A DNA stretch of 64,000 bases from contig NC_079876.1 in NCBI RefSeq assembly GCF_029227915.1, forward strand, positions 25,074,328 through 25,138,327. Direction: 5' to 3'. Under the pieces are notes generated by a model, which saw only the letters and a list, made by a program, of their open reading frames with translations, had not been told where the DNA came from and searched no databases. This stretch comes from Hydractinia symbiolongicarpus (taxonomy: Eukaryota > Cnidaria > Hydrozoa > Anthoathecata > Hydractiniidae). Positions within the stretch are counted from its first letter, which is position 1. The number at the start of each line of letters is the position of its first letter. A program made the translations under genes and the position numbers. Of the stretch, positions 37,089 to 64,000 are shown in pieces.

Positions 37089-37901
37089 AATATAATTGCC
37101 CTAACTCTGAAAGAGAAAACATTCCATGAACCCTTTGACACAACAAGAAGTTTGCATACAAATCCTTATGTGCATAAAGTCTTAATTCACTAAGCCTTGT
37201 CTAAACTCTCATATATTTAAAAATTGGCCAGAGTTTTGTGACAAATCAACAGTATTTTTATGTAAAAAAAGCAGTGCATAATGTCCTATAAATTGTATTC
37301 TTCATTACCTTTTCCACTTAAAAGTAGTGAAGGTAAAAATCACCTGTTGCTTAAAAGTAGGAGATAGAATAAAATTATTTGTATCGAACGTTTAATTGTG
37401 ACTTTTATTTTTAACAGCAATTGATAATTTAACACTATCTTGTGAGATGTATGTCAATGCACTAAAAAAGTTATAACAGGTGTATGCACTCGTAGTTCAA
37501 TTTCAAATGCTTAGTAGAAACCTTCAATTGATTTTAAGGAAAAAAGATTGGAAGCTTCATAGTGTGTGTCCTCAAAATTAATAATTTATCCCAGACACTA
37601 TGTTTATCCCAGGCATGAATGTGCAAAGTATAAGAATTTATATCACTTTTAAGAGAATTAAATGAATTTCCTGCACAGCTAAGAGTTTGGTAAAAACTTC
37701 TGATTAAGACAAATTAAGACAGAGCAACTGCACATGCTGCCAATGAATTTCATTATAAATATACATACATTACAAGATTTCTTAGTTTAACAAGTTCTGA
37801 TTCTAATTATTTTATTTTTTTAAAAGTAGCAACAGCCACTTATAATTAAAAAGAATTGTTTTACCCAAAAAGAATACACATGCAGCTCACGGTGCTTTAA
37901 A

Positions 37902-46769
<8,868 letters not shown>

Positions 46770-48990
46770 GATTTGCACAAAGCACGCTTAATTCGATTAT
46801 AGTACTGACGCTATCGCATACGAGTATTTTGAATACTTTATAGAACAGAATTCTAAGCACGGGAGTAGATGAAGTTTCACCAATAGATTTGCACAGTCGA
46901 GTAAGATCTGCCACATGTGTAAGTTTTCATGGAGTGATTATGAAAACTTCTAGTGCTGTATCTTAAGGGAAATCTCTATGTATATTGTCTCAGACTACAT
47001 AGTCGGTTAGTTGGATATCCCTCGACTAACAGGCAAAGCCGCGTATGTATAAAATTAGGGCGAAGCTAAGTTACAGTTTTTCATACACACTTACTCGCTT
47101 ACTTATTCACTCACTCGCTTAGTCATACACTTACTCGCTTCAATCGTTCACTTCACTCGTTCACTCTTAAAACACACAGCACGATAGGTAAAGTTTCGTT
47201 AATAGAATTATTTTTTTACTTTTTAGGTTATAAAATTTTTTAAATGCTTAGTATAAAAAATGTAAAAAATTTTTTACTGAACTATTCTTTGGAGCTTACA
47301 CGTGACACGTAAAAGTGGGTGTGGCAAGCTTGGTTATTGTAGGCGCCGTAATTTTTTCAGGAAAAAATTTTTGGGCAAACTCACGAAATAAAGTACCATG
47401 CGAAAATAATCTGTTTTTGTGTAATTCACGAAAGTTAAAACAGCTTTGTTTCAGTTTCATCATTTACTTTGATTCGCAAACAAGACTTTTTCCTATCTTA
47501 GGTAGCCACGTGCACTTTCATTGCTGTTTTCTTGCTTTTTAAGCGTATGTATTAAATTAGCTAAAAGTATCAATAGAAAAGAAATTGTCTAATTGACGAA
47601 AGAGGGAATATGTGTCGTCTTGCTGTACTCGTTGCGCGAAACAAAGTTGCGTCGGTTTATTTATATAGTATACAAAAAAATAAATAGACGTGGGACAATA
47701 ATTGTTACATAATTTTTTGTGTCATATATTTTTTAGTTTAGAAGTAGTTTTAAATCCGAATCCTTTCTCAAACCTTAGAATAAAAGCATTGAGAAAGCCT
47801 TGTCTTTCATGCAATGGTTGTGTTAACCGTTCTGTTTTGAATTCGCCTGCTTATAGAAACACGTCTTTATATCCTTTTATAACTTTTATATATTTTGCTG
47901 TACACTATTTCGAGTGTTGTAATTTGTAATTAAAATAGTAAAGATCTAATTATCTCTCTCTCTCCCTTGTGCTTGTCAATGTCTGGAAAAATTCGTCTTA
48001 GATATACTGTTTTTATGTGTAATTCCTGTTTGAAAAGGGTCTCGAATGTTTTTACTTTTTTAATGGTGTTGAAATTTTGTGGACTGTTAAATATGTGCTT
48101 GGCCTCTGACCTCTTTTAAAGATTTGAATTATGCTGATAGTAAATATATGTAAACAGAATGTTTTATCAAGGCAGTCAATTTTCCCAAAAATTGTTTTTA
48201 CGAAAAAAAACAATTTCACGAAAGTTTATAAGGAACCTGCTATTTTGAAATCAAAGTTTTTATTCTTACCGTCTCTTTTTTTTAAAAAAAGAACGACGTC
48301 CAAATCCAACAGTCAAGGAAGAAATGCTATTTTGTAAAATCCGCAAAAATGTCAATTTCGCAAAATTTCGCAAAAATAATTCCTTGCGAAAATTATATCT
48401 CGGAACTATTAATTCAACTCAAAAGAGGACTGGGCTAGAATTCAAAGTGCTCAAAACGAGTCAGTTGAACCCAGCATCACGTTCAGGTTGTTAAACGAGT
48501 ATTTTCAGTTTCCAGTACTGCAATCGTGGAAAGGGATATTGAGACGAAGACAGTTTTTTCCTCATTATTTAAATATGGCCAAAAAAGTTTCGGCATAAAT
48601 TATTATGCAACGCGAAATTCGCAAAGATTAATTTCTGCAGAACATAAATTTTAATTTTAAGGTCAAAAAATTCAGCACATTACCGAAGTTAATTTATTAA
48701 CTATACTATCACAAAGAACTTTTGGTTAATTTAGCTATACACAATTCTAAAGGAATGGAAATGAATAAACTAGCTCTATAGCATAAACTGAAGGCTTAGC
48801 TAGCTGCACCACTCACAAGTATACTAACCTATATAAAACCTGGCCTTTCCTTGTTAGCATCACATGAAAACAACGTAAAAAGAAAACAAACTTTATTATT
48901 GATGCGCATTTCGGATTTCTTAAGATTATAATTTTGTCCTTTGAACTTTCTGAGCACGCTGTAGCACACATGAGAATTCTGCAGTTGCTT
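46770..48990. other. Intergenic stretch between SYK and the channel gene
   Basis: It presumably begins with the SYK 3' UTR. A short (ACTCGCTTA/CACTCGTTC)-type tandem repeat occupies about 47080-47165. Between about 47360 and 48620 phrases such as CGCAAAAAT and TTCGCAAA recur, suggesting old repeat material. No gene is seen. Confidence 0.4.
48892..48897 (-). terminator. Polyadenylation signal of the channel gene
   Basis: TTTATT on the plus strand (AATAAA on the minus strand) lies about 95 bp after the stop codon of the DEG/ENaC gene. Confidence 0.45.
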
Positions 48991-50585
48991 TTAATTCTGG
49001 CGAGCTCGTCTTCCTGGTATGATAAAATAAACTGTATGTGCCGCAACATAAAACAAAAAGAAGAGAAATTCAATGATGGTCAAAACTGAATAACCTGAAA
49101 ATAATCCCAGTTGTCCACCAATGTCTGCAAGAAGATTCACAATACCATAGACCTCTTCATCTTCCCAAATTTCAGTTTCCATAGTTTCATAGTAGAAAGT
49201 AACTTTTAAGTAGTCATCATCTTTTTCTATTTCTTCATCCTTGCTTGATTTACTATGTACATATTCTTTTTCTTTATATTTAATATTTGGGTATTTTTTC
49301 ATGGAAATTTGTGTTTTGTATTGAATCTCGTCACACGGAGCAGTGCACTTTTTCATACATTTGTTGTCAGCTGCTGTGAGATTTTTCTTGCGTCCAGATG
49401 TGCACAACCGTTCACTTTCGGACGTGCATGTTTTGTTTTTCGATACAGTTTTAGGCAAATAGTATTCAATACAACCACAATGATCAAATTGTTTTTCCGT
49501 TAAACACAAGTATTTGCAAAGTTCTTTGCTGTATTTTGTTAATACGTTTTGTGTGACAGGATTTCGTAGATTAGTCTTATGGTGCTTTTTGCAACTTTCA
49601 TTTTTTAAAGGGTCCACATGTATTATGTTTCTCTTTCTTAACCCTACAAAATATGAGAAGCCTGGCGACAAGCTGTGTCCTTGAGCATAAGGGGAGTATA
49701 GTCTTCCTTGATCTCCAATGTAAAACCGAATGCCAGCGGCATCAGTGACATCGGAGTTATATTGGGATTGATTTATAAAGAGAGTTAAACTCAATGCATT
49801 ATCAGGACCCGGGCTGCTGACAGTTAAGATATCTTTTGCTGTACCATTTTGTGAGAAACCAGAGTTGAACACATGGCAAGCGCCATATTTCCAATGCCAG
49901 AATCTGTTCCAGTGACCTTTAGCATGCCCTGATGAGCACTCTTTAAAATTCCACTGACAAGACACAACCATTTCGTTTAAACTTGTGCCATGTTCAAACA
50001 ACTCGTCTTCATCAAGAAGTACAAGTGCATCAATAGATGATGTGTACTTCTTCCTGAATTCTGTTTGTGTGAAATACTCATCCCATGTTGTCAAGAATAC
50101 ATTCTCATAAGATTTAGGTGTGCTATTTCCATAATCAATGTTATAGCTAGAGTAATATTGTGTGCTGTTTTTTTCAACATTTTGAGTTGAATTCTTTTTT
50201 TATTTAACAACTTATTTAGACTCTCCAGTTTTTCCATTTTTATTGCATTTTCATTGCAGAAAACAATAACAGGGAAATGAGTTGATGATTCATCCTGAAG
50301 ATAGATCTTTGTGCTTATCGGTTTTCTTGCATACTGTTGCACTAGCGGTGTTATTTGGAAGTATAACGCTATATGACAAGCGAGCAAACTTAAAATCCAA
50401 AATAATTTTACTGGTACATTTTGTGTCAGTGTTATTTGACCAAATCCATGTGCTGTAGTATTCGACGCAAAATTTGTAAACAGTTGTTGGTAGTTTATTT
50501 CATCTTTGTTTTCTTTTATTGTGTGTGGTGATTCAACTTTGTTTTTTTCTTCCCCTTTCATGTTGTCGTTCTCTGTCTTCATCAT
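48991..50585 (-). CDS. DEG/ENaC-family cation channel subunit (HyNaC/ASIC-like), one frameshift
   Basis: Single exon. The first part (from Met at 50585) shows the cytosolic His-Gly gating motif (TAHGFGQ, residues 44-50), TM1 (about 58-80) and FPVIVFCN (104-111). The second part, in another frame down to TAA at 48991, has the Cys-rich extracellular domain (CKYLCLTEKQFDHCGC), a pre-TM2 LADIGGQLGLF and the G-x-S selectivity filter (GYS) with TM2. Total length would be about 530 residues, normal for the family. The parts are out of register by one base. The frames can be reconciled at an A7 run (plus-strand T7 at about 50205-50211) where eight A would restore continuity. Without this the first frame stops at 50091. 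Either a sequencing or assembly slip or a recent pseudogene. Hydrozoan relatives (HyNaC) are peptide-gated trimers; that role is inferred. Confidence 0.85.
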
Positions 50586-51583
50586 GCAATAATTTCTGTT
50601 TGTTTCGATTTAATATTGGCAATTTTTTTCAGTCAAGTCAACAAACTTTTTTATCAAATTTATGTCTTAACCGGTGAAATTACTTTGTATGTGATGTTAT
50701 AGTAAAGAGAGGTGTACAATAAACTACCATCTCCTTTACAATCGTTCTCTTCATTTGTAATGGTTTTTATTTCTAAAGATATTCTTTGATCTGTTTTACT
50801 ACTTTTGCATCAGTATCCAAAATTAGTTGATTCCAGCAGCATTGTCTTTTGAACTTATTCTTTATGTGTATGTTATTGTAAGTGAACTTAAAATTTCAAT
50901 AAAGTTTACGAAGTACCGCTACATTTGTAGTGACCATTAATGCAATAATCTCACATTTTTATAATCACAAAAAACAACTTTGACTGTGTTGGTTAAATTA
51001 AATTTTAGTGGCAGGCCACATCCACACTTACTCACCGAAATAAATCTTTTGATATAGAAGTTCAAAAAGTTCAAAATAAAATTAATTGGAAAGGAAAAAA
51101 TATGTTTTCACAGTAGGGAGTGTCCAAAAACTCCGTTCATATCCTTTGGTTAATGTCATGCAAATGCAGCGATTCGCAGGTGATAGGGTGTACATTTGTA
51201 TTGCGTAGAATCTCTATGCAAGAAGAAAATCTTTTCATTTTTCCATATTTTTTTTGCGTGTTGTTCACCACTGTTCGGCACGTGTTCATTAAAATGTGAT
51301 CTTTATCTCAGCAATTCTTCTTTTAACACTTTGCACAAGACCTCAGGACATTTTGAGATTAAAATATGCTATGGTTTAAAATACAAATGGAAGTACATTC
51401 CCCATAATATATTTTTTATATATTTTCAGTACGTTACTCTTTATCTGTGAAAACTTCGAAATCATTAACTAAATTTTGATGGAAACTATTATTTGAATTT
51501 TTTAAATAATTATGGATATGATAGCTGGAAGAATTCCTGGCAGAAAATGGATTTCAAAACTTTAAAATTTAGGGAGAGATTAA
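50586..51583. other. Intergenic stretch upstream of the channel gene
   Basis: AT-rich; it should include the minus-strand promoter and 5' UTR of the channel gene, but no specific element is recognised. Confidence 0.35.
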
Positions 51584-52172
51584 CTCTATTCGGTCCGCGC
51601 CCTTTGTGTCTATTAGATACCTGAATGCTAAAGTTCTAGGTCCCATACCTTCAGAGACTGAGATATAGGTTATTACTCAAAAACTTCCCCCTTAAATTTC
51701 TATGAAATCTTTATAATAGTGAAAGTATAATAACTTTCGTTAGGATAATTCTTTGAACTTGAAAGTTACAACACAGTTTTATTTTATTAACACGTAATTA
51801 TTCTGATTTCCCCATTTTTTCAGATTTTCAGATTTTACCCAAAAATCGGAATGAATCAGATATTCTTTGGGCAATTTTTTGGTGTTTTTTTATGCGACAC
51901 ATGTAAACTTTTATTTAGCTGTCAGAAACTTAAACAGAATGTTAAAATTTGTTCTAGAACTATAAAACAGAAAGTGGCATTTTTCTGGACAGTTTTAAGC
52001 CTCTGACAACGTCACAGAAAAATGCTGACATAAGCAAATTTTTTTCCGCCATATTGCTCTTTTCCTGAAGTACGTTTATTTTCATTTTGAAAAGCCTATA
52101 AAGTTATTGAAGCGGGTCAGAAATCGGAGGGTCCGGTCATAATATGCCCGAAATACCTCGGACCGAATAGGG
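51584..52172. mobile_element. TTAA-flanked piggyBac-like MITE (subfamily 1, second copy)
   Basis: It starts CTCTATTCGGTCC and ends GGACCGAATAGGG, flanked by TTAA at 51580-51583 and 52173-52176. The 589 bp interior aligns with the element at 16852-17532 in opposite orientation. The left terminus has one change (CTC for CCC) from the perfect repeat. No open frame of note. Confidence 0.8.
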
Positions 52173-52176
52173 TTAA

Positions 52177-53927
52177 CCCATAGTTAATAAGAAAAGAGAT
52201 AGTTTCAAAAGTACGATGACATCATGGAATACAAAGCATTTGCAAATCTTTGATGAAACCACGTGACAACAAGCCTGTACATACTAAACACATCATGCCT
52301 ACTAGTTTCTACTTTGAGAGATCATTTATAGAAGTGTTGTTTTACATTCTCCCATTTTACAGCTTGATATTCGTTGTTTGTAGGGGCAATGCAAACATTC
52401 GCCTGCATCTGCCAGGTAAGCAGCTGAGATTAGCTAATGATTTCTATCCAGAGCGTTGTTTCGATAAACTACTAAACTAACGATGTTACGTTGAGTTGTG
52501 TTGTTTGTGTAAGAAGCTAGTGTCAATGTTACGTCAAACTACGCTGATTTTTGTATTGTTGTGTATTCTTTTTTTCAACGGAAGACAGCCTCCGCCAGCC
52601 AATCAGAACCTCTGGTTTTATTGTAAACAAAGCCAAAAACGCATTTATTTTAAATTTCCATTCAAACATTTAATAAAAACATTGCGGAAAAAATGTTATT
52701 GAACAAGACACACCGGTACATGATGGTTGATAATTTTTTCTTAAAAATTTATTTAACACCGATGCAAAAATTACTTAGACGTTGAGTAATTCTAAACGTT
52801 AATAAATATTGCGAAAAAGATTAATTAAATCAAAGATGTTTACGCTAAATCAAGATTTTATGTCCAATTTAATGGTTTATTACCTCTGGTCCCGGGGATG
52901 AGGTGGTCGTTTTTTTAAATCAGCGCGTGCCTTGATAGTCGTATATACTAAAAGTTTCAATGTAGGTTGCTGCTCACGCTTACGTACCATTTTATTACTG
53001 GCCAGCCCTGGTTCTGCTTTGTTTTGAAGTTCTGTTAAAAAAGATGGCTGCTCGTGAAATGAAAAACACCGGTTGAATGCTGTTATCTTCTATCTATAGC
53101 TAGCTATAGATGCTGTAATTTGTCGCCTAATTTTCAAGTCTTTTTAGAGATTATTATTATTTCAAGAAGAAGTGTTAAGAACTGTCTGTAGTTTATACTA
53201 ACAAGGGTTGTTATTTTTATCGTTTATTAGAGAAGAGTGCTAGCTAGCTATGAAAAATTCAGCATAAGCTGACATGAAATGGTTGCCATGTAGCTATATG
53301 CATGTGGCTAATTTTTATGTTTTGTTTTAATTTGCGAAGTAGGTAGCTAGTTGGGTATTCTCCCGATCCGAATGTTATGTGGTACAACTTTCAGCAAGTT
53401 GAGAGAAAACACAAACGATTCATCATGTATGATCAAAGTCTCACAGAAGAAGCTTTGAATAAACAAGAAGTACAAAAATCTGAATTAAAGTAAAGCTAAG
53501 TTAGCAAAACCTCACCTAAAACTACACAATGTGACAGGTTTGAAGTTAGAAAACAAAGGTTTTATGTAAAATTTTTATTTATAAAAAGGTGACTGCATAA
53601 ACAGAGCGTTTTCCCTCATTTAAATAGCTACCCTAAAAAATATGGAACTGCAATTGATTTATAATTGTCATGTAACATTTGTCGACTGAAGGAATAGTTA
53701 GCTACCTAGCTACATATATGTGCACTTTTCTTTAAAATATTGTCAGCTTGACGCTAGCAGGTACCGACTCGCCGAAAGCTCTGTATATGTGGTGAGGGCT
53801 GCGGTGGGTTTTTTTTGTTTCTTTTTCAAGGTTTTAGTCTATAACCGCCCCCAAAAAGCCTGGGCTTTTTTCTTATTTAAATTTTGACAAGAAGAAGAAA
53901 GGGGATACTTTGTCTATATTTCTACAG
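52177..53927. other. Upstream region of FZR1
   Basis: No coding exon is supported. AAGATGGCTGC at 53041-53051 matches the YY1 motif that often overlaps start sites or start codons of housekeeping genes. It could mark the FZR1 transcription start, with a long 5' UTR intron before the exon starting at 54952. A TATAGCTAGCTATA palindrome lies at about 53095. Confidence 0.35.
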
Positions 53928-54051
53928 TAAAACGTGTAATGTAAGAAGTAATAGAATTTGTTGATAAAAGGTTACATGTATGGTTACATGTAATGTTATC
54001 GTATACATGTAACCTTTTATTAACAAACTTTATTACTTCTTACACGTTTTA
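53928..54051. repeat. Foldback element, about 50 bp arms
   Basis: The left arm (TAAAACGTGTAATGTAAGAAG ... GGTTACATGTA, 53928-53980) and right arm (TACATGTAACC ... CTTCTTACACGTTTTA, 54004-54051) are inverted copies with small indels, around a loop that holds a further GGTTACATGTAA. It is the size of a small foldback MITE. No target duplication is clear. Confidence 0.65.
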
Positions 54052-54990
54052 TCATTATTCATCATCATTTTCGGCTTAACGTCCGTTTTGCTGTAGAAGT
54101 ATATGCATTCTGATGATGGTCTTTGGAATGGAAGGTCGAAATATCAATTTTAAAAGAAACTTTTTGACTCTGTTTCTTTTTAATAATGTTTAAACTTCTG
54201 GTTATATTATTTACTATTAAGTTTTTTGCTTGAGCCGATATTTTTGCTATTTTGTTGTTGTACTCTCAGTTTATTTTTTGTGGGATTTTGTTGCAGCTAT
54301 TTATCTGGTAAAAAAAACTTGCTTCGGGCGAAATTTTAATTTTTTTTAAAACGCTGGAAGTTGTCCAACAGCCCCATGGTTTTTGCAGCATATCCGGCAA
54401 GTCAACATCCTTGTACCTAGCGTACAAGGATGTGGACTCGCCAACTAGTGAAATGCTAACACAGTTCAGTTGAAAATAATATACTTTTATAACGTTATAC
54501 AGTGGTATATATAGACAAGTTTCAACCTGACACATTGTTTATAATCCCCAGACCTCTTATAAATATATACCAAGATAAAATTATTTTCCAGATATAAGAT
54601 TGAAAATATGTAACACAAATTAAGTTTTATTCACACACCGTAAGAGAGAAGATAATTTATAAAAAATGTATGTTATTTTTTAATATTCACATTTTATCCC
54701 TTTTTCATCTCTCTTCCTGACAAGAATTTTGATTTGCTAATTAAAACTTTTAAATCAAAAATATATGACAAATAGGGATATCTCAAGATTAGAAGCACCA
54801 CCCCACTGTATATACCCTAAAAGTCACTATATGCTGTTTTTTTTTCTGAATTAAAAAAAACCCGTCATTATAAGAGTTCTACGAAAAATACAAAAGTTGT
54901 TAACCAAAAATATGGGTTCACTTTAACTTTTTGTTTACCTTTATCATTTAGAAAAAGGAGAACCTAATAGCGTAAATTAAGAGAAACAGA

Positions 54991-63492
<8,502 letters not shown>

Positions 63493-63797
63493 GTATGTTG
63501 ACCAGATGTAGCAACCTCTGTTCCATTCCCTTTGTTCCTTAGCTTGCAAGCCCAGCCAAACAAATCATCTTACGATTTCAAATATAAGTATTTCCTTTGC
63601 GGCCATGTCACATTACAGCAACATACTACCAGTAAAATATTTTGCAATATATTGTAAAATTTTGATGAATGCTGCCTATAATATATTGCGAAACTTCTTG
63701 TTGTTGTTTAACAAAATATTGCGAACGTTTTGCGCCATATTTTTTATCAATATTTTTGTAGGTTGTTTTAACACTGTCAATACATTGTGGCGATATT

Positions 63798-63938
63798 AAT
63801 ACAATAATAACCGATTACCCCGGGCTGTACCGCAAATATCGCCCGAGGTCTAACTGCCGACTGAGCTTGCAAGGTCAGTGCAATGACTGAGGGCGATATT
63901 TTGCGGTGCAGTACGGGGTAATCGGTTATTATTGTATT
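63798..63938. mobile_element. Foldback MITE with about 47 bp inverted arms
   Basis: AATACAATAATAACCGATTA ... ACCGCAAATATCGCCC (63798-63844) is mirrored by GGGCGATATTTTGCGGT ... TAATCGGTTATTATTGTATT (63891-63938), with a 46 base GC-richer loop. It is located in the last visible FZR1 intron. The sequence after it, to the window end, may belong to a larger element. Confidence 0.7.
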
Positions 63939-64000
63939 TGTTAACCATACCGGCCCGTCGTCAAGAGCGCTAAGCCAATCAGAATGCCTAAAAACCCGTA

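Overview
The window is AT-rich animal DNA. Its genes are split by many short introns with GT..AG boundaries. I read it as a cnidarian, probably a hydrozoan. The evidence is a compact Syk-family kinase, an intronless DEG/ENaC-type channel subunit, a multi-repeat thrombospondin type 1 (TSR) protein and a dense population of short non-autonomous transposons. No species marker is present, so this is inference from gene content and composition.

Layout: 3-3679 (+) is the 3' part of a nine-exon gene of an unrecognised family with transposase-like (DDE/RNase H-like) motifs. 3.7-20 kb is mostly repeat: Helitron-like elements, TTAA-flanked piggyBac-like MITEs, a 300 bp (TA)n tract and a degenerate duplicated module. 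21051-22665 (+) encodes a secreted Gly/Tyr/His/Arg-rich repeat protein. 27016-30883 (-) encodes a protein with a signal peptide or anchor and five TSR domains. 31-37.9 kb is mostly non-coding. 37902-46769 (+) is a complete SYK/ZAP-70-type kinase (12 coding exons, 626 residues). 48991-50585 (-) is a DEG/ENaC channel subunit broken by one frameshift in an A7 run. 54991-63492 (+) is FZR1/Cdh1, the APC/C activator, with 21 coding exons; only the last coding exon is missing, beyond the window edge.

The genes do not form a pathway together. Each is an independent eukaryotic transcription unit. The most notable structures are: (i) a 280 bp copy of an FZR1 exon and its following intron inserted upstream in the same gene between perfect 40 bp direct repeats, with a nonsense change in the copied exon; (ii) a Helitron-like family with full-length and tandem-dimer miniature forms; (iii) TTAA-flanked MITEs, one of which interrupts one copy of a tandem duplication so the empty site is visible nearby; (iv) the modular Gly/Tyr-rich secreted protein; (v) the unknown transposase-like gene at the left edge. 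All exon boundaries were read by eye from splice consensus and reading phase, and all family calls come from recognising motifs; no database search was run.
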